A stretch of DNA of 21,916 nucleotides from an uncultured Opitutales bacterium (GTDB lineage: Bacteria > Verrucomicrobiota > Verrucomicrobiia > Opitutales > Intestinicryptomonadaceae), in the NCBI GenBank assembly GCA_900552245.1, contig URYY01000018.1:1-21916 (forward strand), written 5' to 3'. The notes beneath the pieces are model-generated. The model had not been told where the DNA came from. It worked only from the letters and a program-made list of their open reading frames with translations, and searched no databases. Within the stretch, counting starts at the first letter, position 1. Each line of letters opens with the position of its first letter. The translations under genes were made by a program, and so were the position numbers. Positions 14,699-21,916 of this stretch are shown here, one piece after another.

Positions 14699-15936
14699 AA
14701 GTCTGGGGCGAACATGCATTCGTCGGCAAAATCGATAAAGTTTACCCAATCCTCTAGAGTGAGTCCGTGAGGTCCCTTTCGCAGATGCCAAGCGCAGTCG
14801 CCAAAGAAGGAGTTGCCTACTTTAAAATCCGTCCTGGTCGGGAACTTAAATTTGCCCTTGAGCGCATAAACTTTGCCGGCTTCAACTAGCGACATAAATT
14901 CGCCCTCCGGATCCGCCCAAGAATCTTCCGAAGCACTTGCAACATACACGTATCTGGGAGCAATTAGCGCTATTATTTCAGATTGTTCCAAAGGCAGATT
15001 AAACTCTTTAGATGCGTAGTTTTTCAGATTTTCCGAAAACCAATAAGGGAAGTTTTTTGTGATACTTGCAATGGTTTCGCCCTGCGCTCGCCTAGATAGC
15101 GCCGCCCCCATGCAGCCTGAGTTGTTTAGGATTGTAAGCTTAAAGAGCGGATAGCGCGCGGAGGCTACGAGGGCGGCCTTTGCAAATCTGGAGTGCCCAA
15201 GTAGCGCGACTCTGCTTGAGTCCGCATCACTAATATTTTTAAGAGCCTCAAATGCGATTTTTGCCCCCCAAGCCCAGGCGGAAATAGCTCCGCAATTTTC
15301 ATCGTCTGATTGATTTTTTGAAATTTTATATATTGAATTTTTTGCACCGCTTTTGGAATCCGCAAATAGGCTAGTGGCGTCAAATACCGCGAATGCGTAG
15401 CCGCGCTTTAAGATGCTTTCAACGCACCACATGGCGGAGTCAGCCCCCCTGCCCTTTGAGATTGCAGATGCGGGAATATTCGTAGATGAGGCTAATATTG
15501 AAAAGTCGTCCGCAACCCTAAAATTTTCTGAGCCTGAAATAGCCAAAAATACCGGAGCGGGAAGCGCCGCCAATCGCGGTATGTAAATTAGAAGATCCAA
15601 AGATTTTTCAGCACCATCGGCCTCAATTTTTATCCGCAGTTGCACGCGCTTTGCAAGGCCGTTTAAAGCGCTGTCGGAGCGCTCGAGAATTAGATGTGTA
15701 ATTTTAAAATTTCTCGAATCCGGCTCGGGTCCGTAGAGTGTGTCCATAGCCTTTAAGATTCGGGGCCTTGCTTTCTCGGTCCATTCGTTAAAATCAGAAG
15801 CCTCTCTTTTGCCATCGACGCGCAAAATATCCTCCAACTCGTACTTCAAATCGAAATTTTGCGCGTGCAAAATACAGGCGGTGGTCAACATTAGCGCAAA
15901 AAATGCAAAGTAAAATACACTCCTAAAAATCGACAT
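14695..15936 (-). CDS. Exported CE15-type glucuronoyl esterase
   Basis: A 413-residue alpha/beta hydrolase with an N-terminal signal segment (1-25, ending LHAQ; a lipidated Cys21 is a weaker option). The nucleophile motif is GHSRFAK with Ser249. It is followed by the CE15-typical NNSGCMGAALSRRAQGET at 271-288, then ALIAPRYVYVASASEDSWADPEGEF at 323-347 and HLRKGPHGLTLEDW at 384-397. Likely triad: Ser249, Asp338 and His390. The second acidic position found in some members (the Glu of an ESG motif) is Asn272 here. CE15 enzymes split the ester between glucuronoxylan and lignin. The product would be periplasmic or surface-located. No other carbohydrate-active gene is adjacent. Another sugar-ester substrate is possible. 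Confidence 0.85.
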   Translation of the reverse strand: MSIFRSVFYFAFFALMLTTACILHAQNFDLKYELEDILRVDGKREASDFNEWTEKARPRILKAMDTLYGPEPDSRNFKITHLILERSDSALNGLAKRVQLRIKIEADGAEKSLDLLIYIPRLAALPAPVFLAISGSENFRVADDFSILASSTNIPASAISKGRGADSAMWCVESILKRGYAFAVFDATSLFADSKSGAKNSIYKISKNQSDDENCGAISAWAWGAKIAFEALKNISDADSSRVALLGHSRFAKAALVASARYPLFKLTILNNSGCMGAALSRRAQGETIASITKNFPYWFSENLKNYASKEFNLPLEQSEIIALIAPRYVYVASASEDSWADPEGEFMSLVEAGKVYALKGKFKFPTRTDFKVGNSFFGDCAWHLRKGPHGLTLEDWVNFIDFADECMFAPDF

Positions 15937-16075
15937 AACTTAAATCTAAGAAATTGAGACTTTTTTATCAAGACAATATGAAATTCAGGCGCTTTAAAAA
16001 ATCGCAAAGCATTAAGCAAAGTGAGCAAAATAAAGCTAAAAGCGAGATAAAATAGCTATAAAAGTTAAGTTAGTG

Positions 16076-16142
16076 TTGACAAAAGACGCATTTAAATGAA
16101 CATCAAAGGCTTTAGTTCAAGAATTTTCATCAAGGAAAAAAT
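16076..16142 (+). promoter_or_regulatory. Enolase leader: possible -35 box and strong ribosome site
   Basis: A perfect TTGACA lies at 16076-16081, but no good TATAAT sits 16-18 bases downstream, so the promoter call is weak. AAGGA about seven bases before the eno ATG is one of the best ribosome sites in the window, as expected for a highly expressed gene. Confidence 0.4.
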
Positions 16143-17450
16143 ATGACTACAATAGTAGATATCAGAGGCAGACAAATAATCGACTCCCGCGGTAACCCGA
16201 CGGTTGAAGTCGATGTAGAACTCGCAGACGGCTCTCTCGGCCGCGCTGCTGTACCATCTGGCGCGTCAACAGGCGTTTCCGAAGCTTTGGAATTGCGCGA
16301 CGGCGCCCTTCCTGAAAAGGCGTTCCCCAAGGGTTTCAACGCCAAGAAGCGCTTCTGCGGCAAGGGTGTAATGAAGGCTGTCGAAAATGTAAACGACGTA
16401 ATCGCTCCCGAATTGGTCGGCATGGACGCCAGAGACCAAATCGGCATCGACAAGTTCATGCTCAAGCTCGACGGCACAAAGAATAAGGCAAAGCTCGGCG
16501 CAAACGCAATCTTGGGCGTTTCTATGGCCGTTGCAAAGGCTGCCGCTATCTCTTTGGGTCAGCCCCTCTACAAGTACTTGGGCGGCCCCAATGCGAAGGT
16601 ATTGCCCGTTCCCATGATGAACATCATGAACGGCGGCGCACACTCCGACGCCCCCATCGACATTCAGGAATTTATGATTATGCCCGTCGGCGCTCCCACA
16701 TTCAGCGAAGCTATCCGCATGGGTGCTGAAGTCTTCCACTCCCTTAAGAGCGTTCTAAAGAAGATGGGCCTTTCCACTGCAGTTGGCGACGAAGGCGGCT
16801 TTGCCCCGAACCTCAACAGCAACAAGCACGCTTTGGAAGTTATCTCAAAGGCAGTTAAAGACGCCGGTTACAAACTCGGCAAGGACATCTTCTTTGCTTC
16901 AAGCGAATTCTACGACACAAAGACTAAGAAGTATGTGTTCACAAAGTCAGACGGCTCCAAGCGCTCCTCCGCTGAAATGGTTGAGTTCTTGAAGGACCTC
17001 TGCGACGAATTCCCGATCCGCTCTATCGAAGACGGCTGCGCAGAATGCGACTGGGAAGGCTGGAAGCTTTTAACCGACACTATCGGCGACCGCGTACAGC
17101 TCGTTGGCGACGACCTCTTTGTAACGAACACTGAGTTCCTCAAGAAGGGTATCGACTTGGGCGTTGCAAACTCCATCTTGGTAAAGGTAAACCAGATTGG
17201 CTCGCTAACGGAAACTTTCGACGCTATCGAAATGGCAAAGGAAGCAAGCTACACGGCGGTAGTATCTCACCGCTCCGGCGAAACTGAAGACGCAACTATT
17301 GCGGACATAGCCGTTGCTACAAATGCCGGCCAGATTAAGACAGGTTCTATGAGCCGCACCGACCGCGTTGCAAAGTACAACCAGCTCCTCCGCATTGAAG
17401 AGGAATTGGGCGACGAAGCAATCTACGGCGGCAAATTCTACAATCTCTAA
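16143..17450 (+). CDS. eno: Enolase
   Basis: A 435-residue full-length enolase, converting 2-phosphoglycerate to phosphoenolpyruvate in glycolysis. Seen: DSRGNPTVEVDV and PSGASTGVSEALELRD at the N-terminus; the GANAILGVSMA block; NIMNGGAH; GDEGGFAPN; SIEDG; GDDLFVTN; LVKVNQIGSLTET with the catalytic Lys; and SHRSGETED. These cover the metal-binding and substrate loops. Codon use is strikingly different from the neighbours: almost only AAG for Lys, few ATA codons and many C-ending codons, as expected for high expression rather than transfer. It stands alone, with its own leader and a strong terminator. Confidence 0.99.
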   Translation: MTTIVDIRGRQIIDSRGNPTVEVDVELADGSLGRAAVPSGASTGVSEALELRDGALPEKAFPKGFNAKKRFCGKGVMKAVENVNDVIAPELVGMDARDQIGIDKFMLKLDGTKNKAKLGANAILGVSMAVAKAAAISLGQPLYKYLGGPNAKVLPVPMMNIMNGGAHSDAPIDIQEFMIMPVGAPTFSEAIRMGAEVFHSLKSVLKKMGLSTAVGDEGGFAPNLNSNKHALEVISKAVKDAGYKLGKDIFFASSEFYDTKTKKYVFTKSDGSKRSSAEMVEFLKDLCDEFPIRSIEDGCAECDWEGWKLLTDTIGDRVQLVGDDLFVTNTEFLKKGIDLGVANSILVKVNQIGSLTETFDAIEMAKEASYTAVVSHRSGETEDATIADIAVATNAGQIKTGSMSRTDRVAKYNQLLRIEEELGDEAIYGGKFYNL

Positions 17451-17473
17451 TATAGCCAAAAGTTCAATTTGCA

Positions 17474-17503
17474 GGCGGATTCAATTTGAATCCGCCTTTT
17501 TTT
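17474..17503 (+). terminator. Rho-independent terminator of eno
   Basis: A perfect inverted repeat, GGCGGATTCAA with TTGAATCCGCC (17474-17496), forms a stem of about 9-10 pairs with a tight AT loop and is followed by seven T residues (17497-17503). It lies 23 bases after the eno stop. Confidence 0.93.
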
Positions 17504-17566
17504 ATCTATTCAACTAAGCCTAAAAAAAATATTTAAAAAAATCCGCGCTTTTACGAAAAAGCACTT

Positions 17567-18451
17567 ATGTTTTGGTTTGTTTACGGATTGTTATTTGCGT
17601 TTTTCGACGCTGGTTCACTCACGGTAAACCAGCGATACAGAGTTGATGGATACATGTTGGCCGCGCTAAGGGGCTTTGGGGTTTCGCTATGCTCGCTGCC
17701 CTTTCTTTTTTTTGTTAATCTGCCTCTCGATTGGAATTTCTTGCTAAGGGCCTTTATACAAGGCATTCTGACGGGGTTTTTCACTTCCAGAATCTACAAC
17801 TCCGTCGCACTTTTCGGCGCGGGTGCGACCTCTCGCATAATGGTTTTATCGATAGTAATATCGGCAATCTTATGGTGGGGAATGCACCCCGACTACTTCT
17901 TTACACTGCTAAAAAATCCTCTCTTATTTGCTGGCATAATACTCAGCATAGCAGCTGTAATTTTCGGCTACCTTAGAATGTCGGACCACTCGCGCAGCGA
18001 AGGCATTGTTCGCTACATGGCCCTTGCAGTAGTTATTGGCGCAATTATGAGTGTAAACAGAAAAAGCCTTATGGGTATAGACGGCTTTCTTGCGGGAAAT
18101 ACGATGTATTTCACAGTTTCAATGTTTGTTTCGGGAATTTACAATACTGCAGCTTACATGTTAGCTACTAAGAGTAAGCCCGTCGAATTTCTCAAGCTTG
18201 CCTCGGAAGTGCGCAGCCTAAAGAGTGGCGGCATAGTAACGCTCACAAGCGCCCTGTCCCTATTCTTTTGCGACTATGCCTTAAGCCAAGCGCCAAACCC
18301 CGCCTACGTGAGCGCGCTAGGCATAAGCTCCCCGCTTTGGGTCTTGCTATACAATAAGCTAAGCGGATACCAAAATAACTTCAGAAAATCCGGGCTTGCA
18401 ATCTTGCTTGCCTCAACGGCATGCCTAATAATACTGGGCGAAATGGGCTGA
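17567..18451 (+). CDS. DMT-superfamily (EamA-like) transporter
   Basis: A 294-residue, very hydrophobic protein with about ten membrane helices in two halves. Charged loops, such as MSDHSRSEGIVRY near 143-155, separate the halves. The layout matches the drug/metabolite transporter superfamily: a first-half region RGFGVSLCSLPF and a second-half end SPLWVLLYNKLSGYQ close to the EamA pattern. The substrate is unknown; such proteins export or import metabolites. It follows the eno terminator, so it has its own promoter. Its stop is one base from the stop of the convergent PII gene. No ribosome site is obvious. The family call is from topology and weak motifs. Confidence 0.72.
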   Translation: MFWFVYGLLFAFFDAGSLTVNQRYRVDGYMLAALRGFGVSLCSLPFLFFVNLPLDWNFLLRAFIQGILTGFFTSRIYNSVALFGAGATSRIMVLSIVISAILWWGMHPDYFFTLLKNPLLFAGIILSIAAVIFGYLRMSDHSRSEGIVRYMALAVVIGAIMSVNRKSLMGIDGFLAGNTMYFTVSMFVSGIYNTAAYMLATKSKPVEFLKLASEVRSLKSGGIVTLTSALSLFFCDYALSQAPNPAYVSALGISSPLWVLLYNKLSGYQNNFRKSGLAILLASTACLIILGEMG

Positions 18452-18452
18452 A

Positions 18453-18791
18453 TTACAGGGCTGACAATCCGCGCTCGCCCGTTCTTATGCGCACGACCTC
18501 GTCTATGCTCCAGACAAAGATTTTCCCGTCGCCAATCTTGCCTGTCTGTGCGCAGCGCATTATGGTTGAAACGACTTTTTCTGACAAATCGTCGGGAACG
18601 CAAATATCTAGAACCAGCTTTGGCAAGAGTTCGCTGGTGTACTCGCTGCCCCTGTAGATTTCAGAGTGCCCCTTCTGGCGGCCGAAGCCCTTGACTTCGG
18701 TTACAGTCATTCCCTCCACACCAATCTCTGCGAGGCCGGATTTGACTTCGTCCAATTTAAAAGGCTTAATAATCGCTTTAACCATTTTCAT
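18453..18791 (-). CDS. glnB: Nitrogen regulatory protein PII
   Basis: A 112-residue PII signal protein that senses 2-oxoglutarate, ATP and ADP and controls nitrogen assimilation partners. It begins with the family motif AIIKPFKLDEVK. The T-loop contains YRGSEYTSELLPK with the uridylylation-site Tyr at about 51 retained. The second signature TGKIGDGKIFV is complete. An ATG two codons later is possible, but the first ATG matches the usual N-terminus. No amtB or glnA is adjacent, which slightly favours GlnB over GlnK, but the naming cannot be settled here. It is a single gene, convergent with the DMT transporter and divergent from queG. Confidence 0.94.
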   Translation of the reverse strand: MKMVKAIIKPFKLDEVKSGLAEIGVEGMTVTEVKGFGRQKGHSEIYRGSEYTSELLPKLVLDICVPDDLSEKVVSTIMRCAQTGKIGDGKIFVWSIDEVVRIRTGERGLSAL

Positions 18792-18852
18792 AACTTACAA
18801 TATTGTTTGACCTTTCATAAAAAAATGCAAGTTTTTTAAGGCTTAAAATTGT

Positions 18853-19710
18853 ATGTCTAAGCTCGACCTAAAAGAAATGCTTGCAAAGCGCGCCGAAGAA
18901 TTGGGATTTGACGCGCTGAAAGTTGCCCTGCCCGAAAGAGTTGGCAAATTGGAGAGCGAGTTTTTCTTAGATTGGCTAAAACTTGGCAAGTGCGACCAGA
19001 TGGACTATTTGAGGCGCAACACAGAAAAGCGCCTAAATCCGCTTGAGTTATTTGAAGAGACAAAATCCATAATAGTTTTAAGTGCGGGATTCTTTAGACC
19101 ATCAAAGGAAAGGCGCATAGCGCTTTTTGCACAGGGAGCCGACTACCACAGAGTATTAAAGGCAAAATTAAAGAAGCTTGATGAAATTTTAAGCTCTTTT
19201 GGAGGAAAGCAGAAACTTTGCGTGGATACGGTTCCCATAATGGAGAAGTATTACGCAATAAAAAGCGGAATAGGCTGGCGCGGAAAAAATAGCCTTGTAA
19301 TAAGCGAAAAAAACGGCCCGTGGCAGTTCCTGTCGCTGATACTGACAAGCCTTGAACTGGAGCCGGACCAACCCGTAAAAAATAGGTGCGGAACTTGCAC
19401 CAAATGCATGGACGCTTGCCCCAGCGGCGCGATAGAAAAGCCATATTCTATAGATGCGCGCCTCTGCATTTCAAACCTCACAATAGAGCGCAAGACTCCG
19501 CTTAGCGGCTTTGAGCGCGAAATTGCAAAGGGCAAAATTTTCGGCTGCGACGAATGCCTGCGCGCCTGCCCCTTCGGCAGATCAGCCCCCCTTGCAAAAA
19601 TGCCGGAATTTAGAAGCGAGCTTGAAATTCCACAAGGCGTGCCCGAATGTGAAGTTAAAAATTTTATCGATTCAAAAAGAGCGCAAAATTTAGACCGCCG
19701 TCTGAAATAA
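18853..19710 (+). CDS. queG: Epoxyqueuosine reductase QueG, short form
   Basis: A 285-residue cobalamin-dependent iron-sulfur enzyme that carries out the last step of queuosine synthesis in tRNA. Seen: CVDTVPIMEKYYAIKSGIGW (split around 123-142), with the likely catalytic Asp125; a first [4Fe-4S] set CGTCTKCMDACP (Cys179, 182, 185, 189); RLCISNLTIE with Cys205; and a second set GCDECLRACPF (Cys232, 235, 239). The E. coli and Bacillus enzymes are about 380 residues with extra C-terminal helices or HEAT repeats. This one ends soon after the second cluster. Its last 47 bases overlap the convergent ABC ATPase gene. No other queuosine gene is nearby. Confidence 0.92.
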   Translation: MSKLDLKEMLAKRAEELGFDALKVALPERVGKLESEFFLDWLKLGKCDQMDYLRRNTEKRLNPLELFEETKSIIVLSAGFFRPSKERRIALFAQGADYHRVLKAKLKKLDEILSSFGGKQKLCVDTVPIMEKYYAIKSGIGWRGKNSLVISEKNGPWQFLSLILTSLELEPDQPVKNRCGTCTKCMDACPSGAIEKPYSIDARLCISNLTIERKTPLSGFEREIAKGKIFGCDECLRACPFGRSAPLAKMPEFRSELEIPQGVPECEVKNFIDSKRAQNLDRRLK

Positions 19711-20443
19711 TTTTGCATTTTGCGCCATAGGTTAACTCCAGCTTTTCTGCGGTAATTGAGTTTTTAGGAGAGTCGAAATCGAGAATCTTTGAGTCTTTTA
19801 AAAGAAGTATTTTATCGGCGTAAATTGAAGCCATATTGGGATCGTGCAAAACGGCAATCACGCTTGCCCCAGCCTCCGCAACGCGCTTTGCGGCACTTAA
19901 AGTTTTGTGGACGTGCGATGGATCCAAACCCGCGCTAGGCTCGTCCAAAAGCAAAGCCTTGCCCTTTAGAGCGGATTCATCGCCGAGCTGCGCCAGAGTT
20001 CTAGCAAACTGAACCCGCCTTTTTTCTCCGCCTGAAAGCCTGTTGTACAGGCGATTTTCAAAGCCCGATAAATCGACTCTTGCGAGGGCGCTTTTTGCAA
20101 TTTTTTCATCGCTTAAAGAAGTCGAAAATTTTGAGTATGGGAAGCGCCCCAATAAGACCACATCTAAAACGGAAGTGTCGAACGCAAGCGAGCACTCTTG
20201 CTCGAGAACCGCACGAAGCCTTGCAAGCTCCATAGCTCCGTAAGCTGAAATATCTTTGCCATTTAGGCAAATCGAGCCCTTCGTGGGAGAATTTAAACCA
20301 CTTATGAGTTTTACTAGCGAACTTTTACCCGCCCCGTTTGCGCCCAAGACTGCCACAAATTCACCGTCTCTTACATCAAAGCTAAGCGAATCCAATACGA
20401 GTCTATCGCCGTAGGAAAATGAGACATTTTTAATTTCAATCAT
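19664..20443 (-). CDS. Heme/Fe-siderophore/cobalamin ABC transporter ATPase
   Basis: A 259-residue ATPase. Walker A GANGAGKS is at 34-41, the Q-loop Gln is near 82, the signature LSGGEKRR at 136-143, Walker B ALLLDEPSAGLD at 163-174, and the H-loop His at 200 (VLHD). The segment ARTLAQL followed by a short insertion before Walker B is typical of HmuV-type heme importers, but FecE- and BtuD-like ATPases are close. It would power the FecCD permease encoded just upstream, whose gene it overlaps by 8 bases. Its 3' end overlaps queG on the opposite strand by 47 bases. No substrate-binding protein gene is seen in the window. Confidence 0.9.
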   Translation of the reverse strand: MIEIKNVSFSYGDRLVLDSLSFDVRDGEFVAVLGANGAGKSSLVKLISGLNSPTKGSICLNGKDISAYGAMELARLRAVLEQECSLAFDTSVLDVVLLGRFPYSKFSTSLSDEKIAKSALARVDLSGFENRLYNRLSGGEKRRVQFARTLAQLGDESALKGKALLLDEPSAGLDPSHVHKTLSAAKRVAEAGASVIAVLHDPNMASIYADKILLLKDSKILDFDSPKNSITAEKLELTYGAKCKIISDGGLNFALFLNR

Positions 20444-21422
20444 TCTTCACCCTCCCTAGCAAATAGACAAAAAACGGAGCGCCTATCAGAGCTGTGACGA
20501 CACCTATCGGCACATTGTCAAGTGGGGTCACAATTCTTGAGACCATGTCCGAAAATATCAGTAAAATCGCCCCTGCAAGCGCACTTAGCGGAAGCAAAAG
20601 TCTATTGTCGCAACCAAAAATCATTCGCATTACATGCGGCACCACTAGCCCCACAAAGCCTATTATTCCGCAGATGGAAACAGCAGCAGCCGTCATAATT
20701 GCAGACGTTGCTATTGCAATGATTTGCAAGCGCTCTACGTTTGCGCCGCTATGGAATGCCGCGTCCATTCCGAGCGATAGCATATTCAAGGCTCGCGCAT
20801 TGAAAAACAGCAAAAGCCATGCCGCGATGTTTACAATCGCCACGGCAAAAATCCCCGCCCAAGTGCAGGAATCGAGCGAACCGAGAGTCCAGAAGATAAA
20901 GCTTTTTAACCCCGCGTCTCGCGCGCTATACATTATAAATCCCACTATCGCTCCGCAAAAAGCGTTCACTGCAATACCTGCAAGCAGCATTGAAAAAGTC
21001 GAGGTTCTGCCGTTTATTCTGCCCAAGTGCCATATCAAAAAAGAGGCTAAAAGCCCGAAACATATGGAGCTTAACTGTATGAAAACTTCAAAGTTTGGAA
21101 GTGCGCAGATTGCAATGGCAGCCCCAAGCGCCGCCCCTGAACTTACGCCCGTTATTGATGGGTCTGCAAGTGGATTTCTAAAGAGCGTCTGCATGGCAAG
21201 CCCGGCAGACGCCAAACTTGCCCCGACTAATATTGCGGCAACGAGGCGCGGCAGGCGAATCTGAAAAACCAATATGTTGGCAGTCTCATTGTCAGAGCAG
21301 CCCAGCAAGACGGAAAAAAGCTCCGCGAAAGGCAAATCAGCAGAGCCCGTCTGCAAAGATAAGGCGCAAACAAGTAAAAATAGCGCCGCTAGAGCAATTG
21401 CCGGATAAAGGCGCCTCGACAT
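20436..21422 (-). CDS. FecCD/BtuC-type ABC transporter permease
   Basis: A 328-residue inner-membrane permease with about ten helices, for heme, ferric siderophore or cobalamin uptake. Family blocks: RLPRLVAAILVGASLASAGLAMQ split around 56-78; RNPLADPSITGVSSGAALGA near 82-101; FWTLGSLDS near 177-185; IGFVGLVVPHVMR near 257-269; and the C-terminal PIGVVTALIGAPFFVYLL. It starts 8 bases after infA, with AGAGG upstream inside the infA stop region, and overlaps the ATPase gene. The cargo is not determined by the sequence; the HmuV-like ATPase hints at heme. A periplasmic binding protein must be encoded elsewhere. Confidence 0.93.
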   Translation of the reverse strand: MSRRLYPAIALAALFLLVCALSLQTGSADLPFAELFSVLLGCSDNETANILVFQIRLPRLVAAILVGASLASAGLAMQTLFRNPLADPSITGVSSGAALGAAIAICALPNFEVFIQLSSICFGLLASFLIWHLGRINGRTSTFSMLLAGIAVNAFCGAIVGFIMYSARDAGLKSFIFWTLGSLDSCTWAGIFAVAIVNIAAWLLLFFNARALNMLSLGMDAAFHSGANVERLQIIAIATSAIMTAAAVSICGIIGFVGLVVPHVMRMIFGCDNRLLLPLSALAGAILLIFSDMVSRIVTPLDNVPIGVVTALIGAPFFVYLLGRVKND

Positions 21423-21430
21423 CGCCGCCC

Positions 21431-21697
21431 TTACCTCTTTTTCGGGCCAAAAGAGCGTATAGGAGTATTTTTAACAGGCTCTTCGGTGCGCATGCGATAA
21501 ACTATGCGGGCCTTTTCGATGTCCTGCGGAGTCATCTCCATCTTGACTCTATCGCCCACTGTAAGCTTTATAAAATTCTTGCGGAGCTTACCCGATATGT
21601 GAGCGAGCACCATATGCCCGTTCGGCAATTCAACACGAAACATAGTGCCGGGAAGAACCGACACCACTTTACCTTCGACTTCTACACAATCTGACAT
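21431..21697 (-). CDS. infA: Translation initiation factor IF-1 with C-terminal extension
   Basis: An 88-residue OB-fold protein that binds the ribosomal A site during initiation. VEVEGKVVSVLPGTMFRVEL, GHMVLAHISGKLRKNFIKL and GDRVKMEMTP (blocks across residues 5-57) are clear IF-1 sequences. The core ends near residue 70, and a basic, Pro-rich tail of about 17 residues (ending SFGPKKR) goes beyond the usual 72. It is unusual to find it directly upstream of an ABC permease gene, with only 8 bases between. The ATG has no clear ribosome site. It is divergent from tadA. Confidence 0.96.
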   Translation of the reverse strand: MSDCVEVEGKVVSVLPGTMFRVELPNGHMVLAHISGKLRKNFIKLTVGDRVKMEMTPQDIEKARIVYRMRTEEPVKNTPIRSFGPKKR

Positions 21698-21778
21698 TTA
21701 ATTTATTGATATTTTTACACTAATATCCTTTCATTATGCAAATTTTAGAAAAGTTTAGTCAAGAACTTAAAGTAAGAT

Positions 21779-21916
21779 ATGCCAAATAAATCAACTCCGC
21801 CCTGCCCCTTTGAACCCCTGCGCTCCTCTTTTTTAAATAGAGACGACGAATTCTTTATGAAACTCGCCTACAATCAGGCACTGAAAGCCTGGGATTTGGG
21901 CGAAGTTCCCATAGGG
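21779..21916 (+). CDS. tadA: tRNA adenosine deaminase TadA, N-terminal part only
   Basis: 46 codons run from the ATG at 21779 to the window edge without a stop. After about 22 divergent residues the sequence DEFFMKLAYNQALKAWDLGEVPIG matches in pattern the first helix and start of the core of TadA/CMP-dCMP deaminases (split as DEFFMKLAYNQALKA and WDLGEVPIG). TadA makes inosine at the wobble position of tRNA-Arg. The zinc-binding and catalytic motifs lie outside the window, so a guanine deaminase-type relative is possible. Confidence 0.75.
   Translation, partial: MPNKSTPPCPFEPLRSSFLNRDDEFFMKLAYNQALKAWDLGEVPIG

Noticed and set aside
16266..16739. 157-codon minus-strand frame opposite eno
   Set aside because: Produced by the strong codon bias of eno; no motif or start signal.
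20494..21264. 256-codon plus-strand frame opposite the FecCD permease
   Set aside because: Long, but exactly antisense to a clear permease; no membrane pattern of its own and no ribosome site.

Overview
The window looks like a chromosomal segment of a bacterium with AT-rich intergenic DNA, many ATA and AAA codons, and several short overlapping operons. My best guess is the Verrucomicrobiota, possibly a gut-type Opitutae relative. That guess is inference: it rests on a CE15-type glucuronoyl esterase, an ExbB carrying a cleavable signal peptide, and a short glutamyl-tRNA reductase. There is no rRNA or other marker in the window. I see no tRNA, CRISPR array, transposase or integrase.

Left part (1-3031). 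A phage-type tail-fibre-like gene runs off the left edge on the minus strand; it has its own promoter-like site. A clear rho-independent terminator separates it from a minus-strand exbB-exbD-exbD operon, a proton-driven energiser of outer-membrane work. No tonB is visible.

Middle left (3032-7872), all minus strand. The order of transcription is ruvX, truA, then a CNNM/CBS membrane protein overlapping an agmatine deiminase, which is coupled to a 73-residue protein of unknown function. A small lipoprotein gene followed by rlmN lies further on. RNA modification and housekeeping dominate.

Centre (7925-13888). A coiled-coil zinc-ribbon protein is on the plus strand. Converging on it is a minus-strand operon of CPBP protease, tRNA-dihydrouridine synthase and an exported TPR protein. 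A plus-strand pair follows: a long-chain polyprenyl diphosphate synthase (quinone side chain) overlapping hemA (tetrapyrrole synthesis). The HemA lacks the usual C-terminal dimerisation region.

Centre right (13889-16142). An AT-rich gap with repeats precedes two very small tandem genes that both look like ribbon-helix-helix DNA-binding proteins. The second starts with TTG and was identified by reading the frame directly. Its stop shares bases with the stop of a convergent glucuronoyl esterase gene.

Right part (16143-21916). Enolase, with a strong ribosome site, a strong terminator and highly biased codons, is followed by a DMT-type transporter that converges on a PII gene. Then come a compact queG that overlaps a heme/siderophore ABC ATPase gene tail to tail, the cognate FecCD permease, infA, and the start of tadA at the right edge.

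I did not find a clear undescribed system. The items most worth following up are the tandem small ribbon-helix-helix genes, the tail-fibre-like gene at the left edge, the coupled 73-residue unknown protein, and the HemA lacking its C-terminal domain.
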